A DNA stretch of 64,000 nt from Edaphobacter sp. (GCF_028283685.1 NZ_JAPWKF010000007.1:806001-870000), one strand, 5' to 3'; positions 18,725 through 27,249 are shown, numbered from the stretch's first letter. Notes: generated from the letters alone by a model not told the origin. Numbers and translations: made by a program.

Positions 18725-19441
18725 ATGATCTCGACCGTCTCCACGATTACGGCCGACACGACCGCCAGCGCGCTCGAGATCATAGCGCCACGCGGTCACC
18801 GCTCCCCACTCCTGCATTTTGTCTTCGGCCTCGGACTATTCGGGCTTTTCTTTGTCTCAATTGTGGATTCATCGTTTGTGCCACTACCAGTCCCCGGACT
18901 CACGGATATCATGCTGGTGTTGATGGCGGCTCGCCACAATAACTTTTTTCTTTTGGTGGGGATCTCGTCTGCCGGTTCGGCCATCGGAGGCTATGTCAGC
19001 TACCGCGTCGGGCAGTCGGGAGGGATGGCCTTCATCGAACGCAGAGTGCCCCCACGCATCTTCAAGCACCTCAGAGAATGGATGGAGCATCATGCGATCC
19101 TTTCCGTGGCACTGCCGGCTCTGCTGCCGCCACCGATGCCGCTGGCCCCGTTTGTGCTGGCCGCTGGCGCGCTGAAGATGTCAAAGAACAAGTTCATGAC
19201 GGCTTTCGTGATCAGCCGGACGACGCGGCATGCGATCGCCGCGGGACTGGGCCTGTACTACGGCCGCCCCATTCTGCGGCTGTGGGATAAGCTCTCCGCC
19301 GAGTATGCGATGCCGGTATTGATCGTCATCTGGAGCGTCATTATCCTGAGCTGCATCATCGCCATACGGCAGATTTACAAGGCCTCGCGGAGTGTCACGG
19401 GACCGCAAGGCCTTGAGCCCCAGGGCAAATCAGTCGCCTGA
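18725..19441 (+). CDS. DedA / VTT-domain (YqaA-like) inner-membrane protein
   Basis: A 238-residue membrane protein of the SNARE-associated/VTT (DedA) superfamily. About five hydrophobic segments are visible (near residues 35-60, 68-85, 120-145, 155-180 and 205-225). The loop VPLPVPGLTDIMLVLMAARHNN and the GGYVSYRVGQSGG segment are typical. DedA relatives act as phospholipid scramblases or flippases, for example for undecaprenyl phosphate recycling; that role here is inferred by family only. It ends 4 nt before the stop of a convergent gene, with no terminator between them. Confidence 0.85.
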   Translation: MISTVSTITADTTASALEIIAPRGHRSPLLHFVFGLGLFGLFFVSIVDSSFVPLPVPGLTDIMLVLMAARHNNFFLLVGISSAGSAIGGYVSYRVGQSGGMAFIERRVPPRIFKHLREWMEHHAILSVALPALLPPPMPLAPFVLAAGALKMSKNKFMTAFVISRTTRHAIAAGLGLYYGRPILRLWDKLSAEYAMPVLIVIWSVIILSCIIAIRQIYKASRSVTGPQGLEPQGKSVA

Positions 19442-19445
19442 CCTC

Positions 19446-20138
19446 TTATGCCGCAGCGGTTGCGTTCTGCCGCGGCGCAAATTTTCTCTTGTAATACGCC
19501 GTGGTGGCGATGATCGACGGAACACCGAACATCACGGGCCACAACCAGACATACCAATGATTTCCGAGCCGCGGCCCGATGGTGACCACGCTGAAGGCAG
19601 ACCACGCCGCGATATAGCTTCCGATAAAGTTGCCGAGATGCGTGTACCACCAGAACATCTTCTCCTTCGGCTTGCGAACAAAGGAGAGCATCTGCTGCAC
19701 GGCGGCGCGAATGCCAATGAAACCGAAGATGATGCCCACGATCGGGATAACCTCGATGGAAGTGGGCCGGAACCAGCTGAGCCACGCCAGCAGCATGCTG
19801 GTGGAGAGTGTGACGATGGCGGCCATCCAGTCGATCGGCTGAGCGCTGCCTCCGCGGGCCAGATCTTTCAACCGCAGCACACGGTAGCCGGAAAAGGCGA
19901 AGTAGAAGCTGAAAACCGACACAAGTGCAAGGAACTTAACCGGAAAGAAGAACGCCAGCGGGACTGCTGTTGCAGCGACGGCTCCCATCGACCAGAGATA
20001 GACCTTGCCCCATCGCTTATGCTGCTTGCCACCTTTGGCGGTGACGAGGGCAACGGGCGCCAGCAGGAACGACATGGCTCCACCGGCGATATGAATGGCT
20101 AGAAATGCTTTTACCCACAACGGGTCATGTGCGTGCAT
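19446..20138 (-). CDS. Seven-TM membrane protein in PadR operon (DUF2306-like)
   Basis: A 230-residue protein with about seven hydrophobic helices. The N-terminal pattern H-x2-GG-x8-P followed by a KQHKRWGKVYLWSM loop resembles DUF2306-type membrane proteins, but I cannot assign it firmly. ATG at 20138 has an AGGAG site. It starts 21 nt after the PadR-type regulator on the same strand, so it is most likely its co-transcribed and co-regulated partner, a common arrangement in which PadR controls a membrane protein. No transport motif is recognised. Confidence 0.8.
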   Translation of the reverse strand: MHAHDPLWVKAFLAIHIAGGAMSFLLAPVALVTAKGGKQHKRWGKVYLWSMGAVAATAVPLAFFFPVKFLALVSVFSFYFAFSGYRVLRLKDLARGGSAQPIDWMAAIVTLSTSMLLAWLSWFRPTSIEVIPIVGIIFGFIGIRAAVQQMLSFVRKPKEKMFWWYTHLGNFIGSYIAAWSAFSVVTIGPRLGNHWYVWLWPVMFGVPSIIATTAYYKRKFAPRQNATAAA

Positions 20139-20159
20139 CGCCTTTCTCCTTTTGCAGAA

Positions 20160-20768
20160 CTATTTTTTCCTGCCGACGACTCTTTTTCGCGGCCCCTGGT
20201 TCTTCTCCAGATCGTCGAGCCTTACCATCGACTGTTTTGCCCAGTTCACGGACGCTTCGCTGCGATGACGGCCGAAGCTGAGCGTCATCAACCAGTACGG
20301 CAACTGAGGATCACCTGTCTCTTCTCGCTGAAGCTTTGCCTCAAGCTCGGTGTAGCGCGTGAGAGCGTCCTCGTGGAATTGCAGGAAGCTCGCAAGATGG
20401 GAACGGCTGACCTTCTGCGGCACATGCAGTCCGAAGAAGAGCTTCAGCAGCAGCTCGCTGCGCGGAATCTCAGGAACGACAGGCGGGACCGCAAGCCACT
20501 GCTTGAGCCGCTTGCGCCCTGCCGGTGTCAGCGTGAAGACGTTCCGGTCAGGTCTTCCCTTCTTCCGCTCTGTCTTCTTTTCGACAAACCCTTCAGAGGA
20601 TAGCCATTTCAGCGAGGGGTAGATCTGGCCGTAGCTCTCAGTCCAGAAGTGTCCGATGGAGCGATCGATCAGCGAGCGCATGTCATACCCGGACATGTCG
20701 CCGAGCGTTAGCAGCCCGAGCAGGGCGTTGGCTGTGGATCCGGCGTGTTGGGTCTTCTTCGACTTCAT
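20160..20768 (-). CDS. PadR-family transcriptional regulator
   Basis: A 202-residue regulator with an N-terminal PadR winged helix (ALLGLLTLGDMSGYDMRSLIDRSIGHFW, then SYGQIYPSLKWLSSEGFVEKK) and a C-terminal helical dimerisation domain of the Vir_act_alpha_C type. It probably represses its own operon, which includes the seven-TM gene 21 nt downstream. The start is uncertain: ATG at 20768 coincides with the end of a perfect 30-bp palindrome and has no ribosome site, while an in-frame GTG at 20804 would add 12 residues encoded by the palindrome itself. The first implies a leaderless or weakly translated message. I favour 20768 because the PadR fold begins just after it. Confidence 0.9.
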   Translation of the reverse strand: MKSKKTQHAGSTANALLGLLTLGDMSGYDMRSLIDRSIGHFWTESYGQIYPSLKWLSSEGFVEKKTERKKGRPDRNVFTLTPAGRKRLKQWLAVPPVVPEIPRSELLLKLFFGLHVPQKVSRSHLASFLQFHEDALTRYTELEAKLQREETGDPQLPYWLMTLSFGRHRSEASVNWAKQSMVRLDDLEKNQGPRKRVVGRKK

Positions 20769-20796
20769 ATCTAATAGATATATATCTATTAGATAT
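20767..20796. promoter_or_regulatory. Perfect 30-bp palindrome, likely PadR operator
   Basis: Positions 20767-20796 equal their own reverse complement over all 30 bases. The unit is built from TATCTAATAGATA and TATCTATTAGATA, two near-palindromes that overlap in a central TATATA. It abuts and overlaps the proposed PadR ATG (complement of 20766-20768). The A/T composition contrasts with the GC-rich surroundings. Autorepression by PadR binding is inference from the position and from the known habit of PadR proteins of binding palindromes at their own promoters. Confidence 0.75.
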
Positions 20797-20827
20797 ACGT
20801 CCACCCCGAAAAATTGTTCCCCTAAAT

Positions 20828-20859
20828 AATCAGGCGGCCCCGAAACGGGCCGCCTGATT
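20828..20859 (-). terminator. Hairpin terminator candidate after fabH
   Basis: A perfect 13-bp stem (20828-20840 with 20847-20859) lies 23 nt downstream of the fabH stop on the minus strand. It is followed on that strand by ATTTAGG, a short T-run, so termination is plausible but not strong. It separates fabH from the PadR promoter. Confidence 0.6.
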
Positions 20860-20882
20860 CAAAGTTACTGATGAATAAAGGG

Positions 20883-21899
20883 TTAGAACTCCCAGCGGAG
20901 TAGCGTGGCACCGACAGTGAACCCTGCACCGACGCTGGCGAGAAGGACAAGATCGCCTTTTTTAAGCCTGCCTTCGTCCAAAGCCGTCTGCATGGCGAGC
21001 GGGATGGTTCCCGCAGTCGTGTTGCCGAAGCGGTCGATATTGATGACGACGCGGTCTTCAGGCATGCCGAGACGTTCGGCCGTGGAAAGGATGATGCGCT
21101 TGTTGGCCTGATGGGGAATGAAGCAGGACAGCTCGCTACCCTGGAGCCCGTTGCGAGAGAGAACCGTCTCCGACGCCTCGGCCATCTTGCGCACGGCGAA
21201 CTTGTAGACGGCCTGGCCATCCTGATGGACGTAGTGCATCTTGTTGGCGACGGTCTCGGCGGTTGCGGGATTGAGACTGCCGCCGCCGGGCATGTTGAGC
21301 GAGGCTCCGCCGGAACCGTCGATCTCATGCCAGAAGTCGATAAGACCAACCTCACCTTCTTCGCAGGGCTCAAGCAGCACAGCCCCGGCGCCATCGCCGA
21401 AGATGATGCAGGTGGTGCGGTCGGTGTAGTCGATGATGGAACTCATCACATCCGCGCCGATAACGAGCACCTTCTTGTGGACGCCGCTTTCAACCAGCTT
21501 GGCGCCGACCTGCAGAGCGTAGGGGAAGCCGGAGCAGGCAGCCGAGAGATCGAACCCCCACGCGCCCGGGCAGCCAAGCTTGTTCTGCACAAGGCAGGCC
21601 GTGGCAGGAAAAAGCATGTCGGGGGTGACAGTCGCAACAATGATGACCTCAACCTCACTGGGAGAGATGCCGCGTTTTTCCAGGCAGACCTTCGCAGCCT
21701 CTACGGCAAGGTCGCTGGTCGCCACGCCCTTATCGACGAGATGACGCTCACGGATTCCGGTCCGTTCCACGATCCACTGGTCGTTCGTCTCGACCATCTT
21801 CTCCAAATCAGCGTTCGTCAGCAGACGGGGCGGAACATACGACCCAACGGAGGAAATTTTTGCCCGCACCTGTGTCCGCGGCTTTAACGTCAGACTCAA
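20883..21899 (-). CDS. fabH: Beta-ketoacyl-ACP synthase III
   Basis: Starts type II fatty acid synthesis by condensing an acyl-CoA (acetyl- or branched-chain) with malonyl-ACP. The 338-residue protein has the Cys-His-Asn triad at C122 (DLSAACSGF), H263 ([11 protein letters not shown]) and N293 ([11 protein letters not shown]), all in family context. The start is TTG at 21899 with GAGGTGAG about 8 nt upstream; the next in-frame Met is residue 35, inside the conserved fold. It stands alone, without plsX, fabD or acpP next to it. The SRP RNA gene lies upstream on the same strand, about 220 nt away. Confidence 0.95.
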   Translation of the reverse strand: MSLTLKPRTQVRAKISSVGSYVPPRLLTNADLEKMVETNDQWIVERTGIRERHLVDKGVATSDLAVEAAKVCLEKRGISPSEVEVIIVATVTPDMLFPATACLVQNKLGCPGAWGFDLSAACSGFPYALQVGAKLVESGVHKKVLVIGADVMSSIIDYTDRTTCIIFGDGAGAVLLEPCEEGEVGLIDFWHEIDGSGGASLNMPGGGSLNPATAETVANKMHYVHQDGQAVYKFAVRKMAEASETVLSRNGLQGSELSCFIPHQANKRIILSTAERLGMPEDRVVINIDRFGNTTAGTIPLAMQTALDEGRLKKGDLVLLASVGAGFTVGATLLRWEF

Positions 21900-22116
21900 A
21901 CTCTCACCTCAGCCCTTTCGGGGATTTCGCAACAATTGAATCAGGATTTACAACACCATTAATTCTCTCTGAAGAATAGACGGGCATGCAATGCTCCAGG
22001 CACGCACGCTTTCTCGTAGAAGGGGAACAAGCCCATTCAGCCTCAGCCGGATTCGATTGTCGATTGGGGTGAACAAGATGCCATGATTTCGCGCATGTAG
22101 CGCCGAAAATAAAAAT

Positions 22117-22213
22117 GTACCGGGCGACCCACTGCGCCCGTAACGACCCGTTACCGTTGCTTCCTTCCGGACCTGGCGGGATTGGCGGGGTTACGTCGCG
22201 TAGGACCCGGCAC
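22117..22213 (-). ncRNA. ffs: Bacterial small SRP RNA (4.5S)
   Basis: The minus strand reads CAGGTCCGGAAGGAAGCAAC, the invariant SRP RNA apical loop that binds Ffh. The flanks pair as expected for a 4.5S-type hairpin: the 5' end GUGCCGGG pairs with the 3' end CCCGGUAC, and further helices (GACGUAAC with GUUACG) close the stem. This gives a length near 97 nt with ends at 22213 (5') and about 22117 (3'). A promoter lies directly upstream. The protein partner FtsY is encoded elsewhere in the window; ffh is not seen. Exact 3' end is approximate. Confidence 0.95.
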
Positions 22214-22220
22214 ACGTTTG

Positions 22221-22250
22221 ATTCTAGCACCTCCATGCTATCCGACCCAA
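22221..22250 (-). promoter_or_regulatory. Promoter of SRP RNA gene
   Basis: On the minus strand TTGGGT (22250-22245), an 18-nt spacer and TAGAAT (22226-22221) form a sigma-70-like promoter. The predicted +1 at 22213-22214 falls exactly on the first base of the SRP RNA terminal helix, which supports both calls. Confidence 0.7.
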
Positions 22251-22307
22251 CTCGCAGCAGAGAAAGGAGATTGCCTTTCTTCCACATGGGTGTTTACTCT
22301 GCCGTCT

Positions 22308-23306
22308 ATGCGATTGGTCCTGCCACTCCTTCTTGCTGCCTGCATCAGCCCGTGTGTTGCCCAGGATGTTCATGTGCGCGTCGATCCATCTGCGACCGCG
22401 GCGCAACCGGGCAATGAAGACCGCCTCGTCTTCCCGACGATTCAAAACGCCCTCGACCATCATCCGTGGCCCTCGAAAGGAGGCCGCGTCTATATCGAGA
22501 TCGCGCCAGGCACCTATCACGAACGCATCATCGTGACGCAGCTTCATCCCAACGTGACGCTCATCGGCAAAGGCCAATCGCCGCAGGATGTCGTGATCAC
22601 AAACAGCCTGAACGCAAAACAGGCTGGTGGCACCTTCTTCACACAGACAGTCGAAGTCAACGGGGATGACTTTGAGGCGGACAATCTTACCTTTGAAAAC
22701 AGCGCAGGCAATACCGGGCAGGCTGTCGCCATCGTCGTCCGCGCGGACCGTGCCATCTTCAAGCACTGCCGTTTTCTCGGCCACCAGGACACGCTGTTTG
22801 CCGACTACGGACGACAGTATTACCTCGACTCCTACATTGAAGGCACCGTCGATTTCATCTTCGGCAATGCAACGGCGGTGTTCGACCAGACGGAGATTCA
22901 CGAGCTTTCCCCCGGCTATCTCACGGCGCAATCGCGCACCTCGGCCGAGCAGACAACCGGCTACGTGATCCTGTCGAGCCGTGTGACCGCCGATGCTGCG
23001 GGCCTTGCAGACAAGCATTTTTTCCTGGGACGGCCATGGCGGCCGTACTCCCGAGTTATCTACATCAACACGCAACTACCGGCATCGCTCTCTCCCCTTG
23101 GATGGGACCCGTGGGGAAAGGAGTTGAATCAAAAGACCGCTTACTATGCGGAATCGAACAGCACCGGCGCGGGTGCTGCACTATCGTCCCGTGCTCCCTG
23201 GTCGCATCAGTTGTCCTCAGAAGAGGCACGTCAATATCTCCCCAACGTCTTCCTGCGCGGAGCAGACCATTGGCGGCCGGAGGAGGAAGCGACTAAACTT
23301 CCCTGA
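22308..23306 (+). CDS. Exported pectinesterase (pectin methylesterase, CE8)
   Basis: De-esterifies methylated homogalacturonan. The 332-residue protein is a right-handed beta helix with CE8 motifs: TFENSAGNTGQAVAI, GHQDTLFADYGRQYYLDSYIEGTVDFIFG (the two catalytic Asp), and FLGRPWRPYSRVIYINT (the Arg). ATG at 22308 gives a signal peptide MRLVLPLLLAACISPCVAQ. This could be cleaved after VAQ, or processed as a lipoprotein at the LAAC box, so membrane anchoring is possible. A longer in-frame extension to 22182 would overlap the SRP RNA and is rejected. The GH1 gene follows 23 nt later, suggesting a two-gene plant-polysaccharide unit. Confidence 0.93.
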   Translation: MRLVLPLLLAACISPCVAQDVHVRVDPSATAAQPGNEDRLVFPTIQNALDHHPWPSKGGRVYIEIAPGTYHERIIVTQLHPNVTLIGKGQSPQDVVITNSLNAKQAGGTFFTQTVEVNGDDFEADNLTFENSAGNTGQAVAIVVRADRAIFKHCRFLGHQDTLFADYGRQYYLDSYIEGTVDFIFGNATAVFDQTEIHELSPGYLTAQSRTSAEQTTGYVILSSRVTADAAGLADKHFFLGRPWRPYSRVIYINTQLPASLSPLGWDPWGKELNQKTAYYAESNSTGAGAALSSRAPWSHQLSSEEARQYLPNVFLRGADHWRPEEEATKLP

Positions 23307-23329
23307 AACTCACCAAGGACGATACTCCC

Positions 23330-24790
23330 TTGCTCAATCGACTCTCGCGTCGCACTTTCGCCAAACTCTTCAGCTCTGCGGCTCTCGCGCCCTCCGCTCT
23401 GTATTCGACCGAGTCCGCTGCTGCCGGATTTGCCAGTGCTCTTCCAGCAGCCCACAGCTTTCCCAAGGGATTTCTGTGGGGCTCGGCCACTGCGGCGTAC
23501 CAGGTTGAGGGTGCCGTGAAGGAAGATGGCCGCGGTCCTTCTATCTGGGACACGTTTTCTCATACGCCGGGGAAGACGAATATGGGGGATACCGGCGATG
23601 TCGCCGACGATCACTATCACCTGTACAAGAGCGACATTCAGCTGATGAAAGAGATGGGCCTGAAGACCTATCGCTTTTCCGTCTCGTGGACGCGCGTCTT
23701 TCCCTCGGGTACGGGATCACCGAATCCCAGAGGATTGGATTTTTATAACCGGCTTGTCGACGAGCTGCTCGCCAATAACATCACGCCATATTGCACGCTC
23801 TTTCACTGGGATCTACCGCAGACGCTTGAAGATAAGGGGGGCTGGCAGTCGCGCGATACGTCGGAGGCTTTTGCCAGCTATGCAGGCTATGTTGCCGAAC
23901 GACTCTCCGATCGCGTGAAGCACTTCATGACGCTCAACGAGATGCGTTCGTTCGTCGACCTGGGATACGGTAGGGGCATTCACGCACCGGGCCTCGAACT
24001 TGCTCCCGCGGCGTTGAACCAGGTGCGTCATCATGCAGTACTGGCGCATGGACTTGGGGTGCAGGCGATCCGAGCGCATGCCAAAGCAGAAGTCAAAGTC
24101 GGGCTGGCTGAGAACCCGGAGGCATGCGCCCCCATCATCGAAAATGCGGAGCATATCGCCGCCGCCAGCAAAGCCTTTCGCGAAGAGAACGCAGGCTACC
24201 TCACAGTTGTGATGGAAGGCCGTTACACCGACGCCTATCTCGAACATCATGGCGCGAATGCGCCGAAGTTTACTGCAGCAGAGATGAAGGCCATCGGCAC
24301 GCCGGTCGACTTTGTAGGACTGAATATCTACACCGCAACATGGGTTCGAGCGGACAGCACTCCGAAGGGATACGCCATCATTCCTGCTCCGAAATCGTAT
24401 CCACACATGATGAGTCCGTGGCTGACAGTGGGACCTCAGGCGCTCTACTGGACGCCGAAGTTCACGGCAGATCTGTGGAAGGTGAAAGAGCTCTACATCA
24501 CGGAGAACGGAGCCTCCTCGGCTGACGTCATGACGCCCGACGGACAGGTATATGACTCCGACCGCGTGATGTATCTGCGCAACTATCTGACGCAGCTGCA
24601 TCGCGGTGTCTCAGAAGGAGTGCCGGTCAAAGGCTACTTCTGCTGGAGCTTTATGGATAACTACGAGTGGGCCGATGGCTACGCGTATCGATTTGGCCTG
24701 CACTACGTCGACTTCAAAACGCAGAAGCGCACGCCAAAGATGAGCGCACATTTTTATAAGGAAGTGATTGCGCGGAACGGCCTGGCCTAA
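23330..24790 (+). CDS. Exported GH1 beta-glucosidase family enzyme
   Basis: A 486-residue GH1 enzyme that would split beta-glucosides or related beta-glycosides. The N-terminus SRRTFAKLFSSAALAPSAL looks like a twin-arginine signal, unusual for a family that is mostly cytosolic. The catalytic acid/base is E204 in TLNE and the nucleophile E392 in YITENGAS; FLWGSATAAYQVEGA and the C-terminal SFMDNYEWADGY are also typical. The residue after TLNE is Met rather than the usual Pro. The start is TTG at 23330, with AAGGA about 11 nt upstream; no ATG precedes the signal. It ends at a strong bidirectional terminator. Confidence 0.93.
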   Translation: MLNRLSRRTFAKLFSSAALAPSALYSTESAAAGFASALPAAHSFPKGFLWGSATAAYQVEGAVKEDGRGPSIWDTFSHTPGKTNMGDTGDVADDHYHLYKSDIQLMKEMGLKTYRFSVSWTRVFPSGTGSPNPRGLDFYNRLVDELLANNITPYCTLFHWDLPQTLEDKGGWQSRDTSEAFASYAGYVAERLSDRVKHFMTLNEMRSFVDLGYGRGIHAPGLELAPAALNQVRHHAVLAHGLGVQAIRAHAKAEVKVGLAENPEACAPIIENAEHIAAASKAFREENAGYLTVVMEGRYTDAYLEHHGANAPKFTAAEMKAIGTPVDFVGLNIYTATWVRADSTPKGYAIIPAPKSYPHMMSPWLTVGPQALYWTPKFTADLWKVKELYITENGASSADVMTPDGQVYDSDRVMYLRNYLTQLHRGVSEGVPVKGYFCWSFMDNYEWADGYAYRFGLHYVDFKTQKRTPKMSAHFYKEVIARNGLA

Positions 24791-24806
24791 CGCTGACGGG
24801 AAAGAA

Positions 24807-24844
24807 GCGGGGAGGCCGCTGCATTCAGGCAGCGGCCTCCCCGC
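24807..24844. terminator. Bidirectional terminator between GH1 and SDR genes
   Basis: A perfect 16-bp stem (24807-24822 with 24829-24844, loop ATTCAG) lies between the convergent GH1 and SDR genes. The plus side is followed by GTTTGT; the minus side by TTCTTT. Both transcripts probably end here. Confidence 0.8.
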
Positions 24845-24860
24845 GTTTGTAATGGTGTTC

Positions 24861-25613
24861 TTATACCTGGACCATGCCGCCGTCGACGAACAGCTCGACA
24901 CCCGCGACGTAGCTTGAATCATCGGAGGCGAGGAAGACGACGACCTTCGCGATCTCGTCGGCTTCACCGATTCGCCCCAGCGGCACCTGCGAGGCAAGGT
25001 TCGCCTTGAGCTGCTTGGCCTGTTCAGCGTCCTGCACCAACCCGTCAACGCCGGGCGTGTCGATGGGGCCGGGGCTAACAACGTTGACGCGAATCTTGCG
25101 ATCCTTCAGCTCGTTGGTCCATGTACGCGCAAAGGAGCGTACAGCGGCCTTCGTGGCGTTATAAACGCCGAAGGCGGGCATTCCTTTGACGGAGACGATA
25201 GAGGCGTTCAGCACGATCGTGCCACCCTCCGGGATGAGCGGCAGTGCCTTCTGGACAGTAAAGAAGAGGCCCTTCACATTGGTGTCGAAGGTCTTATCGA
25301 AGTGCTCCTCCGTCACCTGATCGATGGTCGCGAACTCGCCGCCGCCTGCGTTGGCGAACAGCACATCGATGCGGCCATACTTCTGCTTGATCTCCGCATA
25401 GACCTTGTCGATATCGCCAAGCTTCGAGGCGTCGGCCTGGATGCCGTATGCGCTGGAACCAATCTCTTTGACTGCAGCGTCGAGGTTTTCTTTCCGACGT
25501 CCGGTGATGACAACCGTGGCGCCTTCAGCGACGAACCGCTTTGCCGTGGCCAGGCCAATTCCGCTGTTACCGCCAGTGACGAGTGCAATCTTTCCTTCAA
25601 GCTTCTTCGACAT
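24861..25613 (-). CDS. Classical SDR oxidoreductase
   Basis: A 250-residue short-chain dehydrogenase/reductase with TGGNSGIGLATAKRF (cofactor loop), NAGGGEFATI, and the Y-x3-K active site in YNATKAAVRSF; it ends with the usual DSSYVAGVELFVDGG tail. TGRRKENLDAA after the second strand, with Arg at the cofactor position, suggests NADP(H). The substrate is unknown. ATG has a GGAG box 7 nt upstream. It diverges from an ArsR-type gene over a 107-bp region with an inverted repeat, so the regulator probably controls it. Confidence 0.92.
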   Translation of the reverse strand: MSKKLEGKIALVTGGNSGIGLATAKRFVAEGATVVITGRRKENLDAAVKEIGSSAYGIQADASKLGDIDKVYAEIKQKYGRIDVLFANAGGGEFATIDQVTEEHFDKTFDTNVKGLFFTVQKALPLIPEGGTIVLNASIVSVKGMPAFGVYNATKAAVRSFARTWTNELKDRKIRVNVVSPGPIDTPGVDGLVQDAEQAKQLKANLASQVPLGRIGEADEIAKVVVFLASDDSSYVAGVELFVDGGMVQV

Positions 25614-25662
25614 AACCGCTCTCCTTTTGTTGCGCAGGTGTTGGATTCATCTCGAAGCGCAA

Positions 25663-25691
25663 AAGTTCCGAAAATGTGAACTAATGAACTT
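25663..25691. promoter_or_regulatory. Possible ArsR-type operator between SDR and regulator
   Basis: Inverted arms AAGTTC (25663-25668) and GAACTT (25686-25691) are separated by 17 nt in the divergent intergenic region, with a second GAAC at 25678-25681. It is a candidate binding site for the adjacent ArsR protein. Arms are short, so confidence is low. Confidence 0.35.
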
Positions 25692-25720
25692 TGAAGGTTC
25701 TGGCCTATGATGAATGCAGG

Positions 25721-26089
25721 ATGAAACCGCTTCTGCACCCTTCGGTTGAGGACGTCTCGGTGGAGGCGATTCTGCACGCGCTTTCAGACCCTGTGCGCGT
25801 CGCTATCCTTGCAGAGCTGGCCTATTCGCAATGTTCCTCGACGTGTTCCGCATTTCAGAACGTCATCGACAAGCCAGTCCCGAAGTCGACACTGTCGCAA
25901 CACTTCAAGGTGTTGCGTGAGGCTGGCCTGATTCGCGCTGAGCGCAAAGGCATCGAGATGCACAACACGTCGCGCTGTGCGGAGATTGAAGAACGCTTCC
26001 CTGGGTTGATCGCCTCAATCGTAGGCGCATACACCCGTCAGTCGCAACAAAAGCTTAAGCGAACAAAATCGACGAGACGAACAGCCTGA
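25721..26089 (+). CDS. ArsR-family transcriptional regulator
   Basis: A 122-residue winged-helix regulator: VEAILHALSDPVRVAILAELA, then KSTLSQHFKVLREAGLIRAERKG. It belongs to the subgroup with a CSSTC cysteine pair in the second helix, but the classic metal box ELCVCDL is absent, so it may respond to redox or an organic signal rather than arsenite. The start at ATG 25721 lacks a well-spaced ribosome site; an in-frame TTG at 25691 would add ten residues. It lies divergent from the SDR gene, which is its likely target, and 72 nt before the FUSC gene. Confidence 0.88.
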   Translation: MKPLLHPSVEDVSVEAILHALSDPVRVAILAELAYSQCSSTCSAFQNVIDKPVPKSTLSQHFKVLREAGLIRAERKGIEMHNTSRCAEIEERFPGLIASIVGAYTRQSQQKLKRTKSTRRTA

Positions 26090-26160
26090 TCAAGCCGCAC
26101 GCGCTCAAGCAGAACACGGCACATTTGCAATTCACAGCTGCTGGTTTAGTTTGAGTTGAG

Positions 26161-27249
26161 ATGGCTAATCCCCCTTCTGCATCCTCCGCGACGGTTGCTC
26201 CGCACAGCTATCTTGGCGATATCTTTACCTTCAACTGGTCTGAGTTCCGAGTTCATCTTCCCGTTGTCTGCGCCACTGCCGTAGCGATTTGCCTGTTTGG
26301 CGGCATCATGGCCGGCCATCCGGGCGCGGCCTTGCTGGCGGGTGGAGGAGCGTACACCATTGGGTTTGGGGCCAACCAGCGAACGGCCGACTCGCGGGTT
26401 CTTCCGATGCTGCTGGCGATTATCGCGGTCTCGAGCGCCAGCCTTGCGGGCTCTCTGGCCGGGCACCGCGGTTATGCGCTACTGATCGCAGCTGTTATAT
26501 CTGCCGCGATCTATGGCCGCGTGTTTCCTCGGGCCAACGGCATCTCCTGGGTGAGTCAGCAGGCATCGATCGCACTGCTGGTTGCCTCGGCCTTTCCCAC
26601 GAGCCTGAAGCTGGCCTGCATGCGCGCGGGCATCATCTTTCTGGGCGGCCTCGTTCAACTGGTAATGACCACGGCCGCGCTACATCTCACACCGGAGCTG
26701 CGACGCGATCTGCTCGCACTGCACCGTCACGGAGAGCAGTTCATCGCAGAGGTCTGGCATCTTCCTTTGGAGGGAGATACCGCCGGTTCCACCGCTTACG
26801 TCGTGCGTATCGTCCTCACAATGGCCGCCGCCACGTGGATCTATCTTCAGAGCGGCATCTCTTCCGGCTACTGGATCCCCATGACTGCCCTGCTGGTGCA
26901 GAAGCCGGGAGCGATGGATACTCTCACTCGTGCCACGTTGCGGATCATGGGGACGCTCCTCGGCGCATGGCTATGTACCTTACTGGTCGCACACCTTCAT
27001 CCCACGCCGTACACGCTGGCAACGCTGTCGGTCATCTTCGCCTTCTCTGCGTTTGCAACCAATACCGTCCACTACGGACTGTTCTCTGCCTGTGTCACCA
27101 GCTACATCGTCGTGCTGCTGTCACTGCATCAGGTTCAGAGCGACGTCATCGCTCACCGGCGTGCGGTATGCACGATTGCGGGTGGTGCCATCGCCGTTGC
27201 TCTTCATCTGGACGCAATCTTTCGCCAACCTACAGCAGAAATAAGTTGA
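26161..27249 (+). CDS. FUSC-family membrane protein
   Basis: A 362-residue inner-membrane protein with about ten hydrophobic segments in two sets, divided by a hydrophilic stretch near residues 180-215 (ELRRDLLALHRHGEQFIAEVWHL). The second set contains SGYWIPMTALLVQKPGAMDTLTRATLRIMGTLLGAW, characteristic of the FUSC / aromatic-acid exporter (AaeB, YccS) group. It is about half the size of full-length exporters, which is common in this family. Function as an exporter is by family only. It follows the ArsR gene and converges on argG with a terminator between. Confidence 0.85.
   Translation: MANPPSASSATVAPHSYLGDIFTFNWSEFRVHLPVVCATAVAICLFGGIMAGHPGAALLAGGGAYTIGFGANQRTADSRVLPMLLAIIAVSSASLAGSLAGHRGYALLIAAVISAAIYGRVFPRANGISWVSQQASIALLVASAFPTSLKLACMRAGIIFLGGLVQLVMTTAALHLTPELRRDLLALHRHGEQFIAEVWHLPLEGDTAGSTAYVVRIVLTMAAATWIYLQSGISSGYWIPMTALLVQKPGAMDTLTRATLRIMGTLLGAWLCTLLVAHLHPTPYTLATLSVIFAFSAFATNTVHYGLFSACVTSYIVVLLSLHQVQSDVIAHRRAVCTIAGGAIAVALHLDAIFRQPTAEIS

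Noticed and set aside
22182..22307. N-terminal extension of the pectinesterase frame
   Set aside because: It overlaps the SRP RNA gene and lies before a good signal peptide starting at 22308.
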